From contig OW387133.1 of NCBI GenBank assembly GCA_936440205.1, positions 51,858,374 through 51,922,373 of the forward strand: a stretch of 64,000 bases of DNA. Reading direction: 5' to 3'. The translations under genes were made by a program, and so were the position numbers. This document shows positions 48,701 to 60,700 of the stretch, one piece after another. The stretch is from Lepidonotus clava. Lineage: Eukaryota > Annelida > Polychaeta > Phyllodocida > Polynoidae. The notes beneath the pieces were generated by a model. That model saw nothing but the letters and a program-made list of their open reading frames with translations. It was not told the origin of the DNA and did no database searches. Each line of letters begins with the position of its first letter. Positions within the stretch are counted from its first letter, which is position 1.

Positions 48701-51700
48701 TATCTCCGTGGAGCAGCTCCAGGCCGGAGCACGAGAGGAGAGAGCAGCTCGTGCAGTATGTATGCATTAGGGAGGGCTCGACATGAGCCGTGTTCACTCT
48801 CCTCAGCAGCCCCTCGAGTCCCCGTTTTATCATCTGCTGGGGTTAGATGTGAGCTGCAGGGCAGTGTATGACAGGAGACTGTTCAGTATGACTGACACCT
48901 GGGCCGGTGTTTATATCAAATTGCCTATTAGGTAGAGTGCTGTCTGGGTCTGGACTTTAGTAAACCATCGATGATCATGTATAAGTTATATGGCCCTAGA
49001 CCCCTAAATTCGACAGGGCGACACGGCCCTTTTTGGGCCTAGTGACATGGGACATGGCTATTTCTTAAATTCGACAGGGCGACATGGTCCTTTCTTAAAT
49101 TCGACAGGGCGACATGGGCCTTTCTTAAATTCGACATGCGACATTAGGACCCCCCCATCAAGGGCCCCAGTTATGGTTTGCAAATTCATTTGTTTTTTGT
49201 TTTTTTGGCGGTGGCATCAGGAGAGAGAACTGGCCATGTTTTCAGTTAGAATCTACAGTTTGCATGTATGGGTCTGCCCATACTTGACTGTCGAATACAT
49301 TTTACCTTGCCCACCAACTCCAAACATCCCCTTTCATTAAATGCAAAAGAACAGTGAAAGCAACCACCAACATATTTCCACTAATGCCACAGGTAGTTGA
49401 ATGCCCAGTCTTGTTCAGTACCTGACCTTATAATTGCACATGGATGCACGTCAACTATGTATTAATTAAATTGTTATCCTTGATTATTGATTACAATATG
49501 TTGACATATATGCATTAGGGAGGGCTCGACATGAGCCGTGTTCACTCTCCTCAGCACCCCCTCGAGTCTCCGTTTTATCATCTGCTGGGGTTAGATGTGA
49601 GCTGCAGGGCGGCGTTATGACAGGAGACTGTTCAGTATGACTGACACCTGGGCCGGTGTTTATATCAAATTGCCTATTAGGTAGAGTGCTGTCTGGGTCT
49701 GGACTTTAGTAAACCATCGATGATCATGTATAAGTTATGGTTTGCAAATTCGTTTGTTTTTGTTTTTTTGGCGGTGGCATCAGGAGAGAGAACTGGCCAC
49801 ATTTTCAGTTACTGTTAGAATCTATGGTTTGCATGTATGAGTCTGTCCATACTTGACTGTTGAATACATTTTACCTTGCCCTCCAACTCCAAACATTCCC
49901 TTTCATTAAATGCAAGAAAACAGTGAAAGCAACCACCAACATATTTCCACTAATGCCACAGGTAGTTTTATGCCCAGTCTTGTTCAGTACCTGACCTTAA
50001 TTGCACATGGATGCACGTCGACTATCTATTCATTAAATCTTATCCTTCATTATTGATTACAATATATTGACATATATCCCTATCAATACTGCACCCTACT
50101 CTGGTTGTATATATTGTTCAATCAGAGCTGAAACTTCATTTGAACGGATGTTGTTCAGCTATTGATTATCTATTGATAAACGCAGGGCACTGATACATGG
50201 CAAATATCTATGGTTCTAGTCGTAACCCTCGTCTCTACAGCCACATTACATCAATATTACCGTAGCCGTGTGTATACAGACCCTTGCTCGGTCTGAACCT
50301 GTTGCATGGTAAGTAAGTCAAATTTTGCTCAGTCGCTGACCTATGGATGAGTTTAGCTCAAGAGTAATGTCTACACCACCACCTGCCAGCAACAAGCTGT
50401 GAGCAGATTATACCTGAAGCCTGTTTCAAACCTACACGAGTGGATTTCTGAAACAGGCGTAGTGTGGGTTAGTGTCTTAATGGCAGGCCCATCTCCGAGT
50501 AAAGAAGAGCTTACGGTAGATTAACGTCCAGCTTGGGGCAAGCTGTATCCACACCAGGGCATGAAGTGAGATATTTCTATCTTACTCTAGTGGAGGGAGT
50601 AAGCCCCTGTGGGCCTTGGTTCTATTCTAACCTCCCAGCGGGGGAGGCTCGGCCCACAGCCAGGCCTGCGATCCTCTGCTCGGCCAGCCTACTAACTAGG
50701 CCGGCATTTTGCTGCCGTCTGGGGCTTTTCAATGGATGCTTTCCCCGCTAACAATATAGGGGATTTTACCCAAAGGGTTTGGGTTTTTTTTTCAAAGATT
50801 TTCGAGAGGCTGCCTCAATACACCTCACGGAAGGTGCTGCGTCCCTTGAAATCTGAGCAAGGGACTTACATTGACTTCAATCCCGCGACTTCAATGTGCG
50901 CTGACTTCAATGCAATGTCCTGAAGTCTCAATGGCGGATTCTAATGCATTACCTTGAGGGCCTGAGCCTGATGTTACTCTGGTTAGCGTGATTTTATAAA
51001 GACGGTTAGATTCCCACCCCACCTCACCACTGCCACTCAACTACATAGGGGCCTTCCATTAAGTATGTACGCATCAAGCGGGGGGGGGGGGGTCCGAAAT
51101 TTTTGAAAATGTGCGTACGTTTTAGTACAAATCCAATGCGTATTTTCGGGAAAGGGGGTTGGGGGGGTATGAGATTTTTGAAAATGTGCGTACATACTAA
51201 ATGGAATGTCCCATACAGTGAGAGCAGCCCTCAAAGTGCTGCGGGGTGGGGATGAGATGGGGGCTGAGGGCCGGGCCTGAGTCGCTCACGGCTCGTGGAG
51301 AGCTGCTCTGAGCTGCTCACCTGCTACCTTGATAACGCTGACACCGAGCACGAGGGTCCTGCTCGCTGCTCGAACGGCGCCTCCTCCACGACGAGTGCGC
51401 TGCCTACTTTTTAAAAGCGCCCTGTATACCGTCTCACTCACCCAACACTCTCAAGTTCCCACAGCCGAGTCAGAAAAAATATCATTTAGTTTCTACTGGA
51501 TTCTAAGATTCGAAAAATACTTGACCTAGCAGTCTAGGGTTATTGTAAAGCGAACATATCTAAAGATACAATGTAGTCCTTTCTTTATAGCGGTTGATAA
51601 GGACGCATCATAATCATTATAGGGGTTGATAAGGATGAAGACGATCTTAATCCCAATACCAGCATCGATCGTAAGGTGTGCTTTATAAAACCAGGACTAA

Positions 51701-54700
51701 TGTGATTGACAGGCAATCTATTTCTCATTGTGCTCGTGGCCTACAGTAAATATTGCTGCTTCCTCTCGGCATACAACGATGTGGATAACACGTGCCCTGA
51801 AACTCGTCTCAAGCTGGTGAGGTCAATGAGGCTGACGATGGCAGGTCGAGTTTATCATCTGTATGACACATATGTTTACGACAGCGATATTTTTGCCTTG
51901 CTAAACGAGCTCGATTGTGAGCTCCTTGGCTTGTGGCTACAGTAAACAAATTAGGGGTGTAGTAAAACATTAATACAATCCAATTTTTTCTTAGATTTTT
52001 CAGATAAACTGCATATGAAATCATATCTTTGGAAATGAGTAAACATTATACGGATGTTATGAGGGTCTAGTCAGACACCCATGAATCCGAGAGAAAAATG
52101 GTGTTTACCGTATGAACCCCATTATATAGTGCACATGTACATACAATAATTGCCGGGTCCATGCCTTTGAAATACTTTGTGTCTTCCATGTGCATTAAAT
52201 GAATCTTTTATTCAGATCACCGCCAAATCAAAAAGGAATACGGATAATTTCACTGACTAATTTAGAGCATACATTAATCTTATGCTGTCGTACCTTCTAT
52301 ATATAGTCTGATCTTGTAGGTTGTTTTTCATAGTCTGATTTCTGGTTGAGGAAAGTTTTTATTTTCTTTACTTCAGATAGTGCTTGGAAGTTTGTTACAA
52401 ACTTGGAAATCGTACCCTAAAACTGACTCCTGTTATTAATTGGATTCTGTCATTTGGAATGTAACAGCTCATTTTGCCATGTCCAACAGTCTTTAGAAAG
52501 TGGGCCAGTCGCCCTTTATGTTAGATAAATCCTTATTTACTGTCGAGAGTACAATACCACCAACTCTTCGTCTGGTAACAAAGCTTCTGATATCTCCCGT
52601 GATCATATGTGGGTGAAGTTCGATTTTGTTCATATGCGTTTAGCTGGCGCAAGATTAGAATTTCCCAGCTATCATGATTTTTGTCATGCGACTGATAGGA
52701 GTCATATGGTTGTATATGGCTGTTCTCATGTCTTATTCTGAGGAGAGATTTCAGGTAAGATTCAGTGAACAGGTTGGGTTGTTGCGCCAGATTATCCAGG
52801 CCAATAGACCACAGAAAGTATTGAATATTTTCCAACCATTTATGGTTTTCATTATTCAGTCTTTAGGGCCTTGTCTAATGTCAATTAATCTACTTTTCGT
52901 ACCACGCTGATCCATTCTTAGACCACATAGAAAAGCACTTCACGGTAATTGTGTCATAGACTACCAACACTCTGGGAGGAAATAGCAGAAATATTTGGGT
53001 CACTGATTGTTGTACAGGGCGATCAAGTAATTTCCTTGTGTAACCTCCCCCATCACCCATTCCCCTGATTATGAGTGGCGGGGCCCACTTGCATCAAGTC
53101 CGTCCATCACCCTCCTAAATTGCTTCCGGAGCATGCGGCCGATCGCTCGGTGGCTTCTTACAAAAGGTTTCCGGGAATGGTGTGGTCCCCGACCGTGGCA
53201 AAGAATGTGAATCAATAATGAAAGGGTCTCCTCACAGCCGGACATTTCGACCGCATCAGGCTAATAATCTGAAATGCTTGGCTTTATCGTTACCCATATG
53301 TATGCCTGTAATAAGGCAAGTTATAGGCATGTCTAGCAGTCCATCAGAAAGGATGGGGGCTACCGGATGACAATACATTATGCCTTCCTCTCTATAGGAC
53401 TGCTGTCCCGCCCCCTACCGATAAAGTTATCGTGATGCATAGAAAAAAGACCCCATGCTATCTATATGCGGGTGCATTGTTCCTAGATGCATAGTTTCTT
53501 TCTAGTAATCCTTTAATTTGTGGGTCGGCCCATACTATACCACAGGGGTCCATCAATACACCACCCACTAACCGGCACCACTTGTATTGATCCCATTCAC
53601 CGTGGGGTTTGTGTCACGGCGGCTTCTCTGCCGGGTCTCACAATGGTAACCAGGCCGACACACAATGACGCTATTTGACTTTCATTTCCACTTTTCCATT
53701 AGCTGGTTTGGGCAATCAAACCGACTGCGAGCCAGGCTGATCGGTGAACTGCATAAACGCTTAAAAAATGTTATCACCAAGGTACAGAGGGAAACTGTAT
53801 GAAGGGAGGATGGGTTTTTAACATGTCGTCTGCCTCAGTGTTAAAACAAGTCTACTAGCAGAATAACCCGCCCATAAACCACAGGCATTGGTCCTTATTC
53901 ATATTTAATGTATCTTTATTGGGTGATATTCTACCAACATTTCTATCGATGTATTCTGAATAGTCAGCATTATCTTCTCTACTACTTTTATCCTAGTTAA
54001 TCTATCTTTTCATATTGCCAGCAATACCCTCTCGAGAAAGCATACAAAATTTTGCCTATGCAGATGTGATTTTCCTGCAGCGGTATTTTTCGTTGGGCTT
54101 TGCCGTGCCAGTGGGCAAGGTCTTATGATTAATAAACCGCGAAAAATGCCCAGTTGGCCGTGTCAATGTTGGTCGACGGAGAGTCCACACCGACCGAGGT
54201 CCAATAACGTCGGCCGGCGGTCGGTAATTAATCGGTCAGGGGAGGGCGGTCGTTACGTGGTCTTCGGACTGTGCTTCAGTAGTCATGAGGGGCCTTACAC
54301 CCTTAAAGTCGACACGGCCATAGCCAAAACTACTGTTATAATCGGCATGCAACATGGGCATTATAAGGACATAACCTATTTTTTAAATTCGACATGTGAC
54401 ATGAGTGTCTCTTATAGGCGACATGGGACATGGAGAGTGAAGTGACATGTGACATGGCCTTTTTTCATATTTGAGTTACAACATTGGGGACCCCCCTATA
54501 ATAGGCCCATCACCAGAAGCCCGCTCCCCGCCGCCCCCTGTTTGCCCGGCCCGATACACCGCATCCCCCGGTCGCGGTATCTCTATGCTTATCTCATAAT
54601 CTCCGCTGTCGCACGAGGACAAATATTGCTGATTGGTTTCGCTTGTAGCCGACCACCGACTAGATGGGGAAGAAGTGAGGGTTGTCAGGAGCAGAGTGGC

Positions 54701-57700
54701 TGAAGTGTCACTCGTGTCCAAAGCTTCACGTCCCCTGAGGCATCCTTACAGAGTGTTTACATCTTTTGTAATATCTTTGAGAGATTTGATAAGAAAGCTT
54801 GTGTTGGATTTATCTTTAAAATGGTTCGACTTCTCAGAATAATTCCTTTGCTTAAGTGGCTGACGAGATATTCATTGATAATAAGGTAACCTATTCATAT
54901 TAGTAAAATTAGTTTTCACTGACTGCAGTAGCCATGCAACTTACATGTTCGATAATATTATTCCATGGGCGATTTGCAATTACATTATGTGTGACCGGCT
55001 GCAAAGGGTCCAGTACTGAGCTAATGTTTTCAGTTGCGAGCTGAATAAACAAATTGACTGTTGCTATTTACTTTCCTTCTTTTGGTCAACATAACACAAA
55101 ACGTGCCACAGAAATGTCTACATTGCATAATGCTATAAAAACAGAGACCGAACGATAACTAAACTTGGTGGGTCACAAATGAAATCTGTCTGAGCGGAGC
55201 TTAGGCCACTGAATAATTGAAAAGGTTATAAAAGCGCTATAATCTATAACGGTATAAGCGATGGAAAAAATAGTTCTATGATAAAGAGGACTTGTTTTGC
55301 GTGTCGCCAAATCCAGGACAGAGATACCAAATAAATAATGATATTTCAATGATCAATCATGAGGCAACTAAACGTCCCTCATTAGAAGGACAACAGATTT
55401 GAATATATTTGTGTGTACTTCTTTGAACGTAAATTAGAAGGACGAGGCGATGAGAGTGTTGGTACAGCAACTGCTCAAATGTGACAGCATTGTTTTTTTT
55501 TTGAAACACCAGACCCAGTGGTTCTGGAGCACTGGGCTATTTCACCCTTGCTCCTGGATGATTGAATCTATGAGAAGGTAGAGACCATATCCCTACATTC
55601 ATACCGTGTTCTTTAATGTGGCTGTTCCAGCAGAAAACTGTCGGCCCTTATATACCATAACCAGTCACTTTTTTTGCCCCTGATATTTAAAAGGAATTAC
55701 ACGCATCACTGTAAAGGCGACATGTACGTTTCTGTGTTTAGTTGACTAGTGATTTCCCATCTGTTGTAAGATAATTAACGGGTCAAGCAAGGCTTAGTTT
55801 TTCGTTGCCATGAGGACAGTAGACCTACATCTAACATCCCTGATAACACGCCCTCTATCTAGCCTGTCCGTCGGTCTGTTTGCCTCACAAACTGGGCCAT
55901 CGGTCCCACGAGTAGTGGTTCACTTGGGGACGTCACTGGACAGTCGTGGGACATTATACATGGCGTCAGGACCATGCCTATCAACACACCGTCAATTCGC
56001 CAACTCCAGGCTTTCTGGAAATTAACCGCAGTGTTTTTTTTATTTGAGTATCTCTATTTTTTGCGGTTGGAGTTGTCAGGTACTGAACTTATAGTAGGTA
56101 TTGGGCAAATACTTGTACTTAGCCTTACATTCCAAAGATAACGATATCAGTTAAGACCCTTGAGATAAGATAAGACTATTTTTATGCCGGACAACTTGCA
56201 CGAAATGCAATGACAGAAGGATCAAAACAACTAGTAGGGTAGCAGTTCGGCTTTATTATTATGCAATCCTCGTCTCCATTTAGTAGACAGAGGTTTAGAA
56301 GTTATTCTTAATTTAGTCAAAACTGGCAGGAGTGTGTGCGACTCAAATCAAGCAATGATGACACAAATAACGATGCGGTGTGGGGTAGTATATTGGGTAT
56401 ACGGTATACTAGCCGTGTTTTGAATAATTGCTGAGCTCAGGGGCGAACCGGAACCAACCACCCGTGAACCTTAACTTGAGGATGTTGCTAAGGGTTGTGT
56501 AGAGCTAGCTACCTCAGCGCTCCCGGCAAACTAAGGGATTCTGTGGAAATGTTAATGTACGATGCTGGCTGTGGTGCTGCAGTTTCTGCTATTTAAGATA
56601 TAGTTTTAATTTTGCGATGGACGTTTATCAATATGATTTAATAGATTAATCAACGGTATCACGAAGAGGCCAAATGTAAGCTTATAGATTTGGAAGGGCA
56701 ACGGCTGAAATCATCTTGATAAAAATATGACCCATATCTCCTCCGTTTACGTAAGCTTATGATACTGTAAACATCATTGTAAATTACACAAGTAAACTAA
56801 AATTCAATACTCAGTGTCCGTATTTAAGGGTGCACCCTGCACCCGAGATGCATGATTCTGAGGCGAGGGAGGGTATGATTTTCAAATGTGTGCACCCGGA
56901 TGGTGCATGGTTTTTCATCATTTTACATAGCTTCTTCTATGGTATTGTACACACAGAAATGTCTCCGGGTGCATACTTTAAGAACCTCTGCACACGGCGG
57001 CTGCTTAAAATAAGACCTTAATTTTGGACACTGAATACCTTTGTCTTGCTATGAAATTGGCAACATGTATCTCGGATGTGCAGGTACTTAGTCGATGTTA
57101 CATCACATGGTGTTTAAAATTAGGAACCGTCCTACTTTATAACCCCTCGGTCACAAACTCCATTACTTCTGTGACCCACTGGGATGGGTGTACGTGCTGA
57201 CCGGGGGTAGTACCCAGTGCAGTCATGTGAGGCCTGTTGGTTACCTTAAGCCCTGCTAGGTATTTCCTTAAGCCACGAAAGGTGTGGGGATCGCCGACTG
57301 ATCCCCAACCAAAAGACCCCCTCCCCGACCGCCCACCTTGACTCGGTCAGCACCTCGTGATCCACTCGAATCAATGGCCGAGGGAGTGTACGCTGTTTGT
57401 CTATTGGGTTGTTAATGGGGATGTTACTAACGTACTAAGACACAGGGTATACCCAAGGTCGACGAGCTAGCAGTCGGCCAACTTGTACATGGACCTTAAT
57501 TGGGATTGGTACTTATTATTTCAGAGCTTCATGGACCGGCCGGGACCTATAACATTTCCTATGTTGATACTTCAATCGAGTTGGTTCTTTTTTTTCTCCA
57601 CAAAATAAGGTGTGCCTTGGCATTCAGGACTTCCCTGTAGGATGTGCTTTCAGGAAGTGACCCATTAATTCCTGTGATCTGAAGCGTATATGTAATCTAA

Positions 57701-60700
57701 GCCATTTCCCCACTGTTATTATGATTCCTGTGCAGGTTTCTGACTCATACTATGTATTTCACAAGCGAGGTCCTGCCATTGGAAGACATTTTACTCTAGT
57801 GCACCTTTTCATGTACATGTATGAATATATCTAACTGACCTGATAGCCTAGGTTAAAACCTAATTGGCGGGGAATTTGTCAGGCCCCACACTTGGGACCC
57901 CACGCATACATAGCCCCACACCACTGGCCCACTGGGCCTCACATATGGACGACTACGGGATACCACTACAACCGACGCTCCTCACTCATTACACTCAAGA
58001 CTGTTCACCTAACTATGCCAGAATCCTACACCTCATCTCGTCTTAAAACTTAGTTATCATTCCATACAATGTCATTTTATCTTCTCAATGTATCGTTACA
58101 CTTTTTCGAAAACTAATAAGTGGTCCAAACCACTCGTATGTCTCTTTGTGGTTGGGTCATTCAGCGTAATTAGTTATATACAATTCTTTACAACCTCGTA
58201 TTTTATTTTTCTTCCTTTGTATTGCGCAGAGAAATACACACGGAACTTTCTTCAGAAAGTACAAGTTTTTGATAATGTGCCGCACCATACGTGCGTGCAG
58301 TCAAGCCAGGCTTCTGGGTCATAGAAATCCGTACATAGGAACAGTGTCCGAGGATAACTCCCTAGATTCATGAAATTAAGAGTACTACTTCAGCCAGTCT
58401 GACGTGTGATACCTGTTCTACAAATCATGGTTGTGTAAATCACAGTTGACCTGGCTGTGATTTCGGCAGTGTTCTCCATTGTAAGAACGATTGATTAAGT
58501 ATTGATCTCACAGTGGGCGTGTGACGGTGGAGATAGCTGCCCACCTGCCTGGTTCCCACTCTCTCATTGTAACACTGGCAAATGGCCGTATTATGTTCGG
58601 GCTTTATGCCATCTGCGACCTGAGGGTTCCCTTCAGAGAAACAGTGGCCCCAAGAACGTCCTGAGGCCTAGATTTCACCAGAATAAAGGTCGCAAATTAT
58701 TTACTAAATCCCATAAGAGGAAGAAAGGATAAAATTTGAAAAGCATTGGTGGGTTATTTTTATAATTTTACTAAAACATTCTAAAAGCATAATGTATTTT
58801 CTTATAATGTTCTTTCCACATGATCACATCAAGATCTTGTTTGTTTAGCCCCTGGCAGTTTCCTTTCATTATATAATTGACATCACTTTTTCTGTGGGCT
58901 GTATGAAGTGGTCTTACGAGCTTTCCTTGTGAGGTTTTGAGAGACACACCTGTCATTATAACAATCACAGGTGTTCCTCTCACCTGTGTCCGTCTTAAGT
59001 CACCATTCGTGTAAGATTATATGCCCAATAACCAAGAACGGAAATATGATCGTCTCTGTGAGGCTGCTTCAGCTCAAAACTTCAGTCCGGGAGAATAGTG
59101 AAAACTGCGCATTGAAAAACCTCTCAGTAGAATAAGACTCACTTAGATTCGACATAAGTTGGCTGCGAAATTTGATTCGAAATGTCAAGAATTATAGTTC
59201 ATAGTTATGTCACAGGCGTTTTTCTTTTCGTCTATCAGCATACACCTCTTTTTTGACGAATTATATATATACAGCACATTCATTGACTTTCCAGGAATTT
59301 TCTTTTTTGGGGTTATATACTTTTATTATTGTTGCCGGGCAGCTAATGATACAAAGAAAATTGTACTCCATCTTTGCATGTTTTGATCAGAGATGTATGG
59401 GAGTGGCAGCCGATTAGGGATTAGGGATATTATTTTACGGTAAGAGGTATGAAGTGGGGGTCTTACCTGGACCTCGGGCGCCCGGTTGGACACGACCCAG
59501 TCGGAATATAACGGCCCGCTCGTACTCCTGGACCATCTGTAATACACAAAATTGTTTGTAAATTAAAAATAAACATAATTATAGTAAAATCACAAAAGAC
59601 TATTTAGGGCTTGGGGCTATAGGCGGTGGAATGTGTATTGTACCTTCAGATGTCAGGAACACCTGAGGCCTTTAGTTTTGGCAATCTAGTCCACTGATAT
59701 GTTTTGACTGGCAGCAACAGGTCGCCAACATTGCATGATTTATCAGTCTTAAATTGTGCATTAAATAGAATGTAGTTAGTCTATGGTGGTTAGAAAAATG
59801 TTTTTCAGTGTCTTTTATCTTGATCTCAACAATTAATAGATGGCAAGAAATGATATTTTTTCTTAAAATGTTGTTTATCACTCATTCTCCTTCAGAAGTG
59901 AAAGGACGTGAGGTCAACCTTAATCGAATTGGAGAGCAGCTAATCCCCTGAATTCAACAACAGGTAGGCTCGCTCGTACCTAGCCTACTATTACATAGGC
60001 CATCTTTAATCATACTGTCCATTCGGTTAGCAAAATAATGGTAACTTGGGCGGTTGCAAATACTTTTTTTTATGTGTATACATGGATGTGTGGTAGTGGG
60101 AGAGGGGTTAAGGTTTTAACCATTTCTTTTAAAGAAAATTAAACTTTTCAGAAATGGGCAAATACAACTTTCACGTCAGCCCTTAAAGTCGTGCGGTTGA
60201 CAGGAAATAAATGTTTTTTTTAAGAGTGGACTAAGTGATCATCACCGTCAACAGGTGTAAATCTGACAAAACCCATCTGGCCTTGGAGCTCACCTGTACT
60301 TCACCACTGCCTATAGTCATATCGGCTTTCACTTGAGAAGTTTGGCATCAATCATCTATCACTTTCATAACCATCAAATGCAACAGGTGCGGACGCGGAT
60401 TTCGGTTACGCCCTAAATGATCTTTCGTAAAAGTCAAGTTTCAAAACTTATTTTAGAAAAAATTCTACGTTTTGCCAATTAGCCGCGACTATTTAGATTT
60501 CCGTTGTTCGCCCAAAATCCCCAGGGGCGGTTCCAAAATGGGGACTTTGGAGCCCACACGAAAAGAAAAAGAAAGGATCAGATAACCTCTTATTCGGTTG
60601 CATTGGCGTCTACTTGATGCATCACTATAATCAATGTAAGCGACCTGGGCCCATATCTTCGTAACTAATTTGGCTGATCAGGGAAAATTTGATCAGGGTC

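Larger units (their letters stand above)
46707..59466 (-). other. gene B intron 3 (12.8 kb)
   Basis: Alternates AT-rich sequence with GC-rich islands (about 47000-47860, 48380-48870, 50460-50940, 51230-51460, 53030-53760, 54100-54740, 57120-57480). Listed repeats and motif pairs lie here. Stretches 51540-53030, 54850-56810 and 57500-59460 hold nothing that could be named. Confidence 0.5.

Noticed and set aside
48471-48871. 112-120-codon frames on both strands
   Set aside because: GC-rich island with few stops; sequences look like shadows and match no protein family known to me.
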